Assembly: GCA_044233745.1 (NCBI GenBank)
Contig: JBIIJN010000003.1
Span: 3,683-67,682, forward strand
Origin: UBA6165 sp044233745
GTDB lineage: Bacteria; Bacteroidota; Bacteroidia; Flavobacteriales_D; Crocinitomicaceae
Length of the DNA stretch: 64,000 nucleotides
Reading direction: 5' to 3'
The notes under the pieces were generated by a model. The model did no database searches and was not told where the DNA came from. It was given only the letters and a program-made list of their open reading frames with translations. Position numbers and translations under genes: made by a program. This document shows positions 18,771 through 27,129 of the stretch, piece after piece. Every line of letters begins with the position of its first letter. Positions within the stretch are counted from its first letter, which is position 1.

Positions 18771-19793
18771 TTGAATTTTCAAAAGATTGTATATTGGCTT
18801 TTTCAAATTTCGGGTTGGTTTGGCGTTGCGTTATTTTTGTTTATCATCAATAAAGCCAACAATGTTGCCATAACCCCGGCCACGCTCATCGTTTTGTTTT
18901 ATTTCGCTCTTTTGGGTATTACAATCTCTCATTTTTTGAGATTTTTTTTCATTCGCTTTCATTTGCTCGATGGACTCTCTTTGAAAGTTTTCTCAGTTGT
19001 TTTAGCGCTATGTTTGTTTGCCGCTATAATCTTTCAGGTCTTTTATGATGTTCTTGTTTATTCTATTCTCCAGTTGAATGGTGGTTTCAATTGGTCAAAG
19101 TTTTTGGGGCAAGTTGTGGTCATGTCAACACTTTTTGGCACTTGGTCGTTGGTTTATTTTTTGAATCATTTCATTCGAAAAAACCGAATGAGTGAAGTTG
19201 AAAATTTAAAATTGCTGGCCCAAAAACAGACCGCTGAGTTGGCCCTGATGCGCGCTCAATTGAACCCACATTTTCTTTTTAATAGCCTCAATAGTATCCG
19301 CGCATTGATATCAGAAAATCAAAATGAGGCTAAAAATGGAATCTCTAGACTTTCAAATATTTTAAGGAGTATTTTGATTTACAGCAGAAGGGATACTGTT
19401 AGTGTTGAAGAAGAAATGCAGTTTGTTCGTGATTATTTGGAACTCGAAAAAATTCGTTTTGAAGAGCGCTTGAATTTTGATTTGCAAGTAGATCAAAGTT
19501 TATTGTCTTTTCAAGTCCCACCGATGTGTGTCCAAAGCCTTGTTGAAAACGCCGTAAAACATGGCATTGGGCAGCTTAGGGCAGGTGGGCTGATTGTTGT
19601 GCAACTCTATAAAACTACTGACGGCATCGAAATTTTGGTAATCAACGATGGTGTTTTGGTGGGTCACGGTGATACACGGGTAGGTTTAGAAAACACAATT
19701 ATGCGCTTGAAAACGATTTTTGAAGAACGAGTTTCATTAGATTTGTTTGAAATTGACCAAAAAGTGCATGCTAAAATTAAAATTGAATTATGA
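18771..19793 (+). CDS. LytS/YehU-type sensor histidine kinase
   Basis: A 340-residue membrane histidine kinase of the His_kinase (pfam06580) type. The first 130 residues contain about four hydrophobic segments without an obvious ligand domain. The phosphoacceptor motif QLNPHFLFNSLNSI places the phosphorylated His at about residue 167, and the C-terminal ATPase has VQSLVENAVKHGI (N-box) and a short INDG. The start is a TTG at 18771: there is no in-frame ATG near the N-terminus, and this start gives a typical MNFQKIVYWLFQISGW opening. It overlaps the response regulator by four bases (ATGA), a classic coupled pair. Position 40 bases behind the T9SS operon suggests possible regulation of it. Confidence 0.93.
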   Translation: MNFQKIVYWLFQISGWFGVALFLFIINKANNVAITPATLIVLFYFALLGITISHFLRFFFIRFHLLDGLSLKVFSVVLALCLFAAIIFQVFYDVLVYSILQLNGGFNWSKFLGQVVVMSTLFGTWSLVYFLNHFIRKNRMSEVENLKLLAQKQTAELALMRAQLNPHFLFNSLNSIRALISENQNEAKNGISRLSNILRSILIYSRRDTVSVEEEMQFVRDYLELEKIRFEERLNFDLQVDQSLLSFQVPPMCVQSLVENAVKHGIGQLRAGGLIVVQLYKTTDGIEILVINDGVLVGHGDTRVGLENTIMRLKTIFEERVSLDLFEIDQKVHAKIKIEL

Positions 19794-20527
19794 AAGCATT
19801 GATTGTAGATGATGAGAGATTGGCTCGAAAGGAGCTCATAGATTTGCTTAAGGATTTCGAAGATATTGAGGTGGTTGCCGAGGCTCAAAATGTGGATGAG
19901 GCGCTTAAAATTACCGAAAGTTTTACGCCCGATGTGGTGTTCCTGGATATCCAAATGCCAGAAAAAGATGGCTTTCAGTTCTTGGATGCTCTGGATTCTT
20001 GTCCTTTCGAAGTGGTTTTTGTAACAGCCTACGATGAGTTTGCCCTGCGTGCTTTCGATGTTAACGCCTTAGATTATTTGTTGAAACCTATTGACAAACA
20101 AAGGCTTGAGCGCGTTGTAGATCGCCTACGGAAATTGACCAAATCCAAATCTTCAAGTTCCCATGACCAATTAAACAACATCGATGATACTTTATCAACC
20201 AACGATAGAATTTTTATCAGAGATGGTGAAAAGTGCTGGTTTGTTCAATTGGCTGATATTGAGGTTTTTGAGTCATATGGCAATTATGTTAGGGTCTATT
20301 TTAAAGAGTTTAAACCACTGATTTTGAAATCTCTCAACTTGATTGAGGATCGTCTCGATGAAAAAAAGTTTTTCCGGGCCAATCGCAAGCACATTGTGAA
20401 TATGGATTACATCGTGAAAGTGGAATCTTGGTTCAATGGCGGCTTTATGCTATATCTCAAAAATGGCCAAGAAATTGAAGTTTCTCGCCGCCAAGCCATC
20501 AAGTTCAAGCAGTTGATGAGTTTGTGA
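19790..20527 (+). CDS. LytTR-type response regulator
   Basis: A 245-residue two-domain regulator: receiver domain (1-120; acidic pocket near VDDE, phosphoacceptor Asp53 in VVFLDIQMP, Lys in LLKPI) and a C-terminal LytTR DNA-binding domain (about 145-245; FIRDGEKCWFVQLADIEVFESYGNY, FRANRKHIVN). LytTR proteins bind direct-repeat operator sites upstream of target promoters. It is co-translated with the LytS-like kinase. Likely targets, inferred from proximity, are the envelope or secreted-protein genes nearby, but no LytTR operator was identified. Confidence 0.95.
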   Translation: MKALIVDDERLARKELIDLLKDFEDIEVVAEAQNVDEALKITESFTPDVVFLDIQMPEKDGFQFLDALDSCPFEVVFVTAYDEFALRAFDVNALDYLLKPIDKQRLERVVDRLRKLTKSKSSSSHDQLNNIDDTLSTNDRIFIRDGEKCWFVQLADIEVFESYGNYVRVYFKEFKPLILKSLNLIEDRLDEKKFFRANRKHIVNMDYIVKVESWFNGGFMLYLKNGQEIEVSRRQAIKFKQLMSL

Positions 20528-20582
20528 TTTTTAATCGTTTCTGAAATGCACAATATACACGCACAAATACCGTTGAATTAAT

Positions 20583-21011
20583 ATGAAAAGATTGTTTGTA
20601 TTATCGATTTTTGCTTCAACAATTGCTTTTTTAGGTTGCCGAAGAAATCTGCACCCCGTTCCCGATATTCCTTTCAACATCAATATCAATGTGAATCTCC
20701 CGAGCTATTCTGGTTTACAAAGCATTGGCGGATTTGCGTATGTAGAAAATGCGGGTGTGAAAGGTTTGGTGATTTATCGCAGATCGATGGATGAATTTGT
20801 AGCTTTCGACCGCATGTCAACGGCTATGGGTGGAGATACTTGTGCACCGCTGTATGTTGATCCGGACAACCTGCTAATACTTCTTGACCCATGCACGGAA
20901 TCAAAATTTTCTCTATTTGATGGTTCCCTAATTCAAGGTCCCGCGGAATGGGGCTTGAGGGGCTATCGCACCATATGGAATGGTGCCAATATTCTCAATG
21001 TTCAGAATTAA
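20583..21011 (+). CDS. Lipoprotein with degenerate Rieske-like fold
   Basis: A 142-residue lipoprotein. The lipobox FLGC puts the lipidated Cys at about residue 19. The rest resembles the Rieske-type ferredoxin fold found in small Bacteroidota lipoproteins (GLVIYRRSMDEFVAFDRMST, then DTCAPL, then LLDPCTESKFSLFDGSLIQGPA). Compared with a real Rieske site (CxH...CxxH), the ligand positions are reduced to lone Cys residues and both His ligands are absent, so a 2Fe-2S cluster is unlikely. Function is unknown. Its stop overlaps the stop of the convergent EEP-family gene by a few bases. Confidence 0.75.
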   Translation: MKRLFVLSIFASTIAFLGCRRNLHPVPDIPFNININVNLPSYSGLQSIGGFAYVENAGVKGLVIYRRSMDEFVAFDRMSTAMGGDTCAPLYVDPDNLLILLDPCTESKFSLFDGSLIQGPAEWGLRGYRTIWNGANILNVQN

Positions 21012-22051
21012 TTTTCCACTTTCTTTTTGAGCAGAATAAAAGTAGGGAAGTGGTCGGAATATCCTGCTAAATAGGACCCGCCAGCAAAACTCCTCCAGGG
21101 ATATCCTTTGAATCGTCCGTCTTTTTGTGTCAAAAATGCTTTGTTGAAAACAAAAGCTTTGTGAAAATAAAAACCACTTTGACTCAGCACAAATGCCGGC
21201 GTCATCAAAATTTGATCGAACAAGTTCCAGGTATCTTGCCAAGCCAATGAACCAATTCCTTTTTTGTACAATTCTTCAAATGGATTAAACATGCTACCAG
21301 TCATAACTTGTGCAGTGTTACCCTTCGAATTCATGTTCAGGCGTACGCTTTTGTTCACCGGGTCGTCGTTTAAATCGCCCATAAAAATCACTTTTGCATT
21401 TTCTCCCTCAGCTAAAGTAATGGAATCAATGATTGACTTTGCTAGGAGTCCAGCAGCTTCTCTAAGTGGTGATGAACGTTTTTCTCCGCCACGTCTCGAA
21501 GGCCAATGTGCAACAATGAAATGTGTGCGCTCGCCCATAAATTTACCAGAAACAAGCAGCATGTCGCGCGTAAAAAAATCATCTTTTCCTGGTATTGTTA
21601 GGGTATGCGTGCTGCTGCTTTCTACCTTGAAGTATTTGGGTTGATAAATCAGCGCAACATCAATGCCACGTTTGTCTGGCGAATCATAGTGCACAATTTG
21701 GTAGCCTCTCGATTTGATGCGGGCGTGTTGGGTCAAGTCGTAAACTACGTTTTTGTTCTCAACTTCTGCCAAACCTAAAACGGCTGGTCCATCGGGAGTG
21801 TGGTCAATACCAATAAGTGAAATCACTTCTGCCAAACGATCCAGTTTTTCGATATATTTTTTGGAATCCCATTTATTTAAACCTTTCGGAGTGAAATCCT
21901 CATCATTCACATCGGTTGTGTTGATGGTATCGAATAGATTTTCAACATTGTAGAAACCAATACAGGTAACTTGATAACTGTTGGAATTGTTGTTCTGAGC
22001 ACAGCTTATGGCTGAAAAAAGAAAAACAAGAGATAAAATAATATGTTTCAT
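21008..22051 (-). CDS. Endonuclease/exonuclease/phosphatase family lipoprotein
   Basis: A 347-residue exported hydrolase of the EEP (DNase I-like) superfamily. The start at 22051 is chosen because it gives a lipoprotein signal (MKHIILSLVFLFSAISCAQ, lipid Cys at 17); longer in-frame versions lack sense. EEP motifs include FYNVENLFDT (N-terminal Asn of the active site), LGLAEVENK (catalytic Glu), IVAHWPSRRGG, FMGDLNDDP (Asp-Asn pair) and YSDHFP (final His). The substrate could be nucleic acid or a phosphate ester at the cell surface; Bacteroidota carry many such proteins of unknown specificity. Confidence 0.9.
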   Translation of the reverse strand: MKHIILSLVFLFSAISCAQNNNSNSYQVTCIGFYNVENLFDTINTTDVNDEDFTPKGLNKWDSKKYIEKLDRLAEVISLIGIDHTPDGPAVLGLAEVENKNVVYDLTQHARIKSRGYQIVHYDSPDKRGIDVALIYQPKYFKVESSSTHTLTIPGKDDFFTRDMLLVSGKFMGERTHFIVAHWPSRRGGEKRSSPLREAAGLLAKSIIDSITLAEGENAKVIFMGDLNDDPVNKSVRLNMNSKGNTAQVMTGSMFNPFEELYKKGIGSLAWQDTWNLFDQILMTPAFVLSQSGFYFHKAFVFNKAFLTQKDGRFKGYPWRSFAGGSYLAGYSDHFPTFILLKKKVEN

Positions 22052-22185
22052 ACGTTGCATTAATCGTGGCAAAAGTAAAAACAATAACTGTGCCTAAGGT
22101 TGTGCTGATGTTAAATTTCACCATATGCTCAGTTTCACAGTCGTTTTACGCGTTGAAAAACCTAACTTTGCCAAAAATTGATTTC

Positions 22186-22731
22186 ATGAAGCGTTTCAGT
22201 AAATGGTTGCTCAAAACTCTGGGTTGGAAAATGGACTACAATGTGCCAGAAGGCGTTGAACGCTCGGTGTTGGTGAGTGTTCCCCATACCAGTAATTGGG
22301 ATTTTTTCTATGGGCGTTTGGCCATGTGGAGCTATGGCATAAATGTTAAAATGTTAATTAAAAAAGAGGCGTTTTTCTTTCCATTGGGTTGGTTTTTGAA
22401 GAAAATGGGCGGTATTCCTGTGAATCGCAAAGGCGGACCAAAAAATGTGACGGAAACCATTGCAGATTTGTTTGCCAAAAATGAAAAGCTATGCGTTATG
22501 TTTACCCCCGAAGGCACGCGAGCATATGCGCCCAATTGGAAACGCGGTTTTTATTATCTCGCTCATAAAGCTGATGTTCCGATTTATTTGGGGTATTTGG
22601 ATTATGAACGTAAAATTGGCGGTATTTCACATGCTTTTCACCCCACTGGAGATGTCGAAAAAGACATTGAAGAAATCAAAAAGTTTTACCGACAGTTTAA
22701 AGGGAAATATCCAGAGCAAGGTGTCCGTTAG
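22186..22731 (+). CDS. Lysophospholipid acyltransferase-like protein (PlsC superfamily)
   Basis: A 181-residue protein related to 1-acylglycerol-3-phosphate acyltransferases. The start ATG 22186 gives MKRFSKWLLKTLGW; an upstream in-frame extension overlaps the divergent lipoprotein gene's promoter and is unlikely. The HX4D acyltransferase motif is HTSNWD and the substrate-side motif is FTPEGTRAYAPNWKRGF. The type is the short 'glycerol acyltransferase' form common in Bacteroidota rather than full PlsC. The -7-like TAACTTTG at 22163-22170 lies just upstream, but no good -33 element was found. Confidence 0.88.
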   Translation: MKRFSKWLLKTLGWKMDYNVPEGVERSVLVSVPHTSNWDFFYGRLAMWSYGINVKMLIKKEAFFFPLGWFLKKMGGIPVNRKGGPKNVTETIADLFAKNEKLCVMFTPEGTRAYAPNWKRGFYYLAHKADVPIYLGYLDYERKIGGISHAFHPTGDVEKDIEEIKKFYRQFKGKYPEQGVR

Positions 22732-22733
22732 TT

Positions 22734-22919
22734 CTATTTTTTGAATGAACCCGTTTTTTTGTCATAGCCATAAGGACAGTGTTTACAGCCACTTTTACAA
22801 CAATAACCGCGCTTTAAATGATATTTTTCAGTGAACACCACAAAACCATCAGGCGACAAATAATAGTCGTCTTTATCCAAATTTTTTCTTCTGGAAAATC
22901 CAGTTAAATCATCACTCAT
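22734..22919 (-). CDS. DUF5522 small Cys-rich protein
   Basis: A 61-residue soluble protein (from ATG at 22919) with the DUF5522 signature DYYLSPDGFVVFTEKYHLKR followed by GYCCKSGCKHCPYGYD. The four closely spaced Cys residues suggest metal or Fe-S binding. No function is established. Its start codon overlaps that of the divergent PLP-enzyme gene (ATG 22918) on the opposite strand, so neither gene can have its own 5' leader outside the other. Confidence 0.85.
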   Translation of the reverse strand: MSDDLTGFSRRKNLDKDDYYLSPDGFVVFTEKYHLKRGYCCKSGCKHCPYGYDKKTGSFKK

Positions 22920-23850
22920 GGGCGGCAAAAATAGTGAAATTCAGTTATTTGATTCAAGTTGTTCGGTGCTTCAACAACTGCGAGATGAAAATTGTTTACT
23001 TCGCGGCGTACAAGTTTACGTAAAACGCGATGATTTAATCGATGATTTGGTTTCTGGCAATAAATGGCGCAAGTTGAAATACAACATTTTGGCAGCTAAA
23101 AATGGTCAATTTCCACGAATTTTGACATTCGGTGGGGCTTATTCCAATCATTTGGTGGCAACGGCGAAAGCTTGTCATGTAGCTGGATTTGAGTCTATTG
23201 GAATTGTGCGCGGCGATGAGCTAACATCGGAATCTAATGGAACCTTGAAGCAATGTGCTGCTTTTGGCATGCAACTCCATTTCGTGACTCGTGAAGATTA
23301 TTTACTCCGTGACGATAAAAGCTACATCGAGCAATTACACATCGATTTTCCGAACACCTATATCATCCCTGAAGGCGGTTCCAATTTTTATGGACTTTCG
23401 GGCTGCCAAGAAATTTGGAAAGAAATCCCAAAAGATTTTACAGATGTTTTTGTGGCTGCGGGAACGGGCACAACTGCCGCTGGAATTTTATCGGCTATGC
23501 CAGAAAATGCACATCTCCACGTTTGCTCAGCGCTCAAAGGTGATTTTCTGAAAACTGAGATTGAGCGCAAATTGGAATATGGTTTCCACAATACTGAGTT
23601 CACCGAATTTTGCATGCAGCGCATGACCCTCTGCAGCGAAGACACATTCGGAGGCTACGGAAAATACACACCAGAACTGTTTGATTTTATGCAATTTGTC
23701 GACAAAGAATTCAATTTGCCCCTCGACCAAGTTTACACAGCCAAAGCTTTTTATCGCTTATATCAGATGATTCAAAATGGAGAATTTGGTTCTTCAAGTA
23801 AAATCTTATTCATCCACACGGGTGGCTTGCAGGGGAATTCGGGATTGTAG
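22918..23850 (+). CDS. PLP-dependent ACC deaminase / D-cysteine desulfhydrase family enzyme
   Basis: A 310-residue fold-type II PLP enzyme. The Schiff-base lysine is Lys49 in SGNKWRKL, phosphate-binding residues are in TFGGAYSNHLVATA and VFVAAGTGTTAAGI, and the C-terminus has IHTGGLQG. The family includes 1-aminocyclopropane-1-carboxylate deaminase and D-cysteine desulfhydrase; the length fits, but the real substrate cannot be read from sequence. Start is ATG 22918, whose bases overlap the start codon of the minus-strand DUF5522 gene. No alternative start is available without losing the N-terminal strand. It ends in TAG within a tandem repeat array. Confidence 0.9.
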   Translation: MGGKNSEIQLFDSSCSVLQQLRDENCLLRGVQVYVKRDDLIDDLVSGNKWRKLKYNILAAKNGQFPRILTFGGAYSNHLVATAKACHVAGFESIGIVRGDELTSESNGTLKQCAAFGMQLHFVTREDYLLRDDKSYIEQLHIDFPNTYIIPEGGSNFYGLSGCQEIWKEIPKDFTDVFVAAGTGTTAAGILSAMPENAHLHVCSALKGDFLKTEIERKLEYGFHNTEFTEFCMQRMTLCSEDTFGGYGKYTPELFDFMQFVDKEFNLPLDQVYTAKAFYRLYQMIQNGEFGSSSKILFIHTGGLQGNSGL

Positions 23851-23946
23851 GATTTCAGATTGTGTGATTTCAGATTGTATGATTCCTAAATCAACAATCA
23901 ACAATCCCCAAATCAACAATCAACAATCCCCAAATCAACAATCCGC
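23843..23946. repeat. Two adjacent short tandem repeat arrays between convergent genes
   Basis: Positions 23843-23887 hold three copies of a 15-bp unit (GATTGTnnGATTTCA, the last one diverged). Positions 23888-23946 hold two perfect copies of a 22-bp unit (AAATCAACAATCAACAATCCCC less the last bases) and a shortened third. The second array contains ACAATC, the reverse complement of GATTGT in the first array, so the two can pair. It overlaps the end of the PLP-enzyme gene and ends four bases before the feoB stop. Possible role: transcription end for both convergent genes, or simple slippage repeats. Confidence 0.85.
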
Positions 23947-23949
23947 AAA

Positions 23950-26007
23950 TCATCTCACCAAAACATACGTCATCCAAGAGGCAAAATAAGCCAAAGCAGT
24001 GAAGGAAACAAATTGAATAAAGGGCCACTTCCATCCACCCGTTTCTTGGCGAACAATAGCAACTGTGCTCATGCATTGCAAGGCGAAAACGTAGAAAATC
24101 AGCAAAGAAAAAGCAACGGGATAGCTAAAGGTAATGGCTTTCAATCCGCGCGGACTCTCGGGGTCGTCTTCAACGGCGTAAATCGTAGCCATTGTGCCAA
24201 CAAAAACTTCACGGGCGGCGAAACTGGCAGCAATGGCAATTCCAATTTTCCAATCGAAGCCCAGGGGGCGAATGGCAGGTTCAATCGTTTTGCCAATACT
24301 TCCCAAGTAGGAATATTCCAACATTTCCGCGTTTTTTTGGGCTTCCAAATCGCTTGTGTCGTCAATGGTTTGCGCCAACTCAGCATATTTGGATTCGATG
24401 CGGTCTTTTTGCGAACTCGGTACAATATTGCCCAATGCCCAAATCACAATAGCAGCAATCACTATGATTTTTCCCGCTTCTTTTACAAAGGTCATCCCCT
24501 TGTTAATCATGGAGTTGTAGGCATTTTGAATAGACGGAACCTTGTAATTCGGTAGTTCCAATAAAAATGTACCCTCTGCTTGTTTGCGCAAGAAAAAATT
24601 GATGATTAATGCAACTAGAAAACTAACCGCTAATCCCAATAAATACATGGCCATCATCATCAAACCTTGCAGATTTATAAACCCCCAAACATTTTCGTCG
24701 GGCACCAAAAAAGCCACCAGAAACACATAAACCGGAAGTCGTGCCGAACAACTCATCAGCGGAGTTATAAAAATAGTAATTAGTCGCTCTTTTCTGTTCT
24801 CAATTGTCCGTGCTGCCATGATGGCTGGAATAGCACAAGCAAAACCTGAAACCAGCGGAATCACCGATTTTCCGTTCATCCCAAAGCGCCGCAGCATCCC
24901 ATCCGACATATGACTCACACGCGCCAAATAACCCGTGTCCTCGAGAAGAGTTACCATACCAAATAGCAACATGATTTGTGGTAGAAACACCAAAACACCA
25001 CCAATGCCAGCGATGAGTCCGTTTACGATGAAATCAGTAAAAAGTCCTGCGGGTAAAGCGCTTGCCACTTGATCGCCCAACCAAGCCATGCCCATATCAA
25101 TCCAATCCATGGGGTAGGAAGCAAAGGTGAAAATGACTTGGAAAATGACAAAAAAGGTGAGCAAAAACACAAATAAGCCCCAAACAGGATGTGTAACAAT
25201 GCGGTCAATTTTATCTGTTAGCGCAGCTGAAGAATTGATTTTTTTATCTTTTTTTACTTGGTCCACTAACTTGTGAATAGCGGCATATCGGGCATTGATT
25301 TCGTGGAGCTCCAAGGCATATCCCGAAGTTCTTTTTTGAAGCAACTGTTCAAGCTCCAATTGTTTCGGCAACCAGTTAATTTTGTGAATTTGATTGCATA
25401 TTTTAAATCGCTGATAATCATTTTGAGACGCAAGATGAATTGCAGTGCCTTCAGGTAATTGAAGAAAATCGTGCAAGTCGATGAAAGGTTGACGCAGATT
25501 TTCTACTGGTTTAAAGTTATCTATGGTGTGTTGTAAAACTTCAATGCCGCGTTTCTTTTTAGCGCTAACGGGAACAATTGGGCAATCAAAAAAATGCCCC
25601 AATGCCACCAAATCCAATTCTATTTGATCGCGCTCCAACACATCTACCATGTTCACTACCAATATCATGGGAATGTTCAAGTCATAAATTTGTGAAGCCA
25701 GAAATAGATTGCGTTCCAAATTGGTGGCGTCAACAACCATGAGTATTAAATCTGGATAATCTTCATTTTCGGGATTCAATAAAATTCTTTGAACCACCTC
25801 TTCGTCCAAACTGTTCGACGACAAACTGTATGTACCTGGCAAATCTAATAGCGAAATATTCGCGCCACCCGGCGTTGTGAAGCGCCCAGAGCGTTTATCC
25901 ACAGTAACTCCAGGATAGTTCCCAACCTTCTGATTGAGACCTGTGAGTACATTGAATAAACTCGTTTTCCCACAATTGGGATTACCAACCAACGCTACTT
26001 TTTTCAC
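23950..26007 (-). CDS. feoB: FeoB, ferrous iron transporter
   Basis: FeoB imports Fe2+ across the inner membrane. The 685-residue protein has an N-terminal G-protein domain (P-loop GNPNCGKT at 8-15, switch I PGVTV, DLPG, NMVD) and a polytopic membrane part with the two Gate domains (FGMNGKSVIPLVSGFACAIPA and FITPLMSCSARLPVY). The start is GTG at 26005-26007, which gives the invariant-like MKKVALVGNP; no ATG fits. There is no feoA next to it; the Ser/Cys-rich gate motifs are intact, so it appears functional. The promoter candidate is at 26060-26090. Confidence 0.96.
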   Translation of the reverse strand: MKKVALVGNPNCGKTSLFNVLTGLNQKVGNYPGVTVDKRSGRFTTPGGANISLLDLPGTYSLSSNSLDEEVVQRILLNPENEDYPDLILMVVDATNLERNLFLASQIYDLNIPMILVVNMVDVLERDQIELDLVALGHFFDCPIVPVSAKKKRGIEVLQHTIDNFKPVENLRQPFIDLHDFLQLPEGTAIHLASQNDYQRFKICNQIHKINWLPKQLELEQLLQKRTSGYALELHEINARYAAIHKLVDQVKKDKKINSSAALTDKIDRIVTHPVWGLFVFLLTFFVIFQVIFTFASYPMDWIDMGMAWLGDQVASALPAGLFTDFIVNGLIAGIGGVLVFLPQIMLLFGMVTLLEDTGYLARVSHMSDGMLRRFGMNGKSVIPLVSGFACAIPAIMAARTIENRKERLITIFITPLMSCSARLPVYVFLVAFLVPDENVWGFINLQGLMMMAMYLLGLAVSFLVALIINFFLRKQAEGTFLLELPNYKVPSIQNAYNSMINKGMTFVKEAGKIIVIAAIVIWALGNIVPSSQKDRIESKYAELAQTIDDTSDLEAQKNAEMLEYSYLGSIGKTIEPAIRPLGFDWKIGIAIAASFAAREVFVGTMATIYAVEDDPESPRGLKAITFSYPVAFSLLIFYVFALQCMSTVAIVRQETGGWKWPFIQFVSFTALAYFASWMTYVLVR

Positions 26008-26059
26008 TTAATCAAATTTGAAGCGCGAATTTACGTATATTTCCATGTAGCGAGGATTG

Positions 26060-26090
26060 CCAATGTATCTAATTCTCGAAAAAGTTCAAA
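26060..26090 (-). promoter_or_regulatory. Promoter candidate for feoB
   Basis: Read on the minus strand: TTTG (26087-26090), a 19-base spacer and TACATTGG (26060-26067). This matches TTTG-N19-TAnnTTTG with one mismatch and lies about 53 bases before the GTG start. No recognised Fur-box was found. Confidence 0.6.
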
Positions 26091-26111
26091 CCCCGCATGG
26101 TGTTCGCACAA

Positions 26112-26726
26112 CTAGTATCCCGGATAGAAAAAGGGATTTTGCATTTTGGTGTTTATCCAACGATTCATGTAGAAGCTCAAAATTGCTGCACCTGAACCAA
26201 TTAGTGCTCCCGCCAAAACATCACTAGGATAGTGAACGCCAAGGTGCATACGGGAATATCCAACCGCTCCGGCCCACAAATAAGCGGGTAGGGCAACATA
26301 CCATTTCGGGAAGGCTAAAGTCATAGAAGTGGCTGTTGCAAAAGCTGTTGACGTATGTCCAGAAGGGAAGGAAGGACTTGAGGCAGAAGTAAGTTGTTGG
26401 ATATCAGGGTATGAAACAAAAGGGCGTTCTCGTTTGATGCCATATTTCATGCCTATCGTGAAAACAGTTGAAACGACCAATACTTCGCCAAGGAAAAATC
26501 CTTTTTTGCGCAAATCCATGTTTTTTGCCAATAAACCAATGGCCAACACAGCTACAGGTGCTGCAATGCTCATCGGGGAAGCACTGTGCGTAATGTACAA
26601 ATAAGGCTTATCGAGCTTGGTATTTCGTTCCAAATGAATATTTCGCAAAAGCTCGATGTCTGCGTTTTGCGCCCAACTTGTGGTAAACAGACAAATCATA
26701 ATCAGTGTTAAAGTAGTTTGCTTCAT
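26112..26726 (-). CDS. Exported PAP2-family phosphatase
   Basis: A 204-residue exported or membrane-attached phosphatase (signal sequence ending near SWAQ). The PAP2 signature is complete: KYGIKRERP (KX6RP), FPSGHTSTA and SRMHLGVHYPSD (SRX5HX3D). Hydrophobic segments between the motifs fit an integral membrane PAP2. Such enzymes dephosphorylate lipid phosphates such as undecaprenyl pyrophosphate or phosphatidate; the substrate is unknown here. It stands alone, separated by about 100 bp from feoB. Confidence 0.92.
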   Translation of the reverse strand: MKQTTLTLIMICLFTTSWAQNADIELLRNIHLERNTKLDKPYLYITHSASPMSIAAPVAVLAIGLLAKNMDLRKKGFFLGEVLVVSTVFTIGMKYGIKRERPFVSYPDIQQLTSASSPSFPSGHTSTAFATATSMTLAFPKWYVALPAYLWAGAVGYSRMHLGVHYPSDVLAGALIGSGAAILSFYMNRWINTKMQNPFFYPGY

Positions 26727-26868
26727 AGCTCATTTTTGTGAATGGTAAATGTATTATAAAATCAGGAAGTGTTTCGCAAAGTTGGCTCAATGCATGGAGA
26801 AAAAGGTGTTGTGGCGCGATTGATTCCAAATAATTTGGATTGTTATTTAATGATTTATTTTTTTTTCT

Positions 26869-26947
26869 AGCCCCGACAGTAGCGGAAAACCCGGAAATTG
26901 AAAAATGCATTTTTTTGTTGCCAATAGAAGAGCGACCCAAGAAGCTA
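26869..26947 (+). ncRNA. Possible structured RNA/repeat element (tentative)
   Basis: After a T-rich run the sequence TAGCCCCGACAGTAGCGGAA (26869 on) resembles, from memory, the opening of a conserved intergenic element that recurs in Flavobacteria and ends in AGCGGGA. A perfect 14-bp palindrome (AAAAATGCATTTTT, 26901-26914) sits in the middle, and AGAGCGACCCAAGAAGC follows. The 3' half is not a good match, so this is tentative; a degenerate copy or chance likeness is possible. Confidence 0.25.
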
Positions 26948-27100
26948 CTTTTATGGCTTACAAAAAACATTTTTCAATTGAGGATTTGAAGTGAATGGCG
27001 GGAATTGGCTCCGAAAAACAACAATTTACTTGAGATTGAAATATTTGAAGTTTTGGTTTAACATTTCTTAAGACCTTATCTGGCGCAGTAAAACAAGTTT

Positions 27101-27116
27101 TGGCACGTACTTGGTA
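27101..27116 (+). promoter_or_regulatory. Sigma-54-like -24/-12 candidate (weak)
   Basis: TGGCACGTACTTGGTA has a perfect -24 element (TGGCAC followed by G) but a poor -12 element (TTGG-like instead of TTGC, offset by one base). It lies 14 bases before the DUF4476 ATG, so the leader would be only about four bases. An RpoN gene is present at 55-56.5 kb. Confidence 0.15.
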
Positions 27117-27129
27117 ATAGATTGCTAAA

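Larger units (their letters stand above)
26727..27129. other. 403-bp intergenic region, no convincing gene
   Basis: No credible ORF was found; frames here are short, interrupted or antisense. It contains a possible structured element at 26869-26947 and a sigma-54-like site at 27101-27116, listed separately. Confidence 0.6.

Noticed and set aside
23843..23946. CRISPR array
   Set aside because: Units are 15 and 22 bp, directly adjacent with no spacers and no cas genes.
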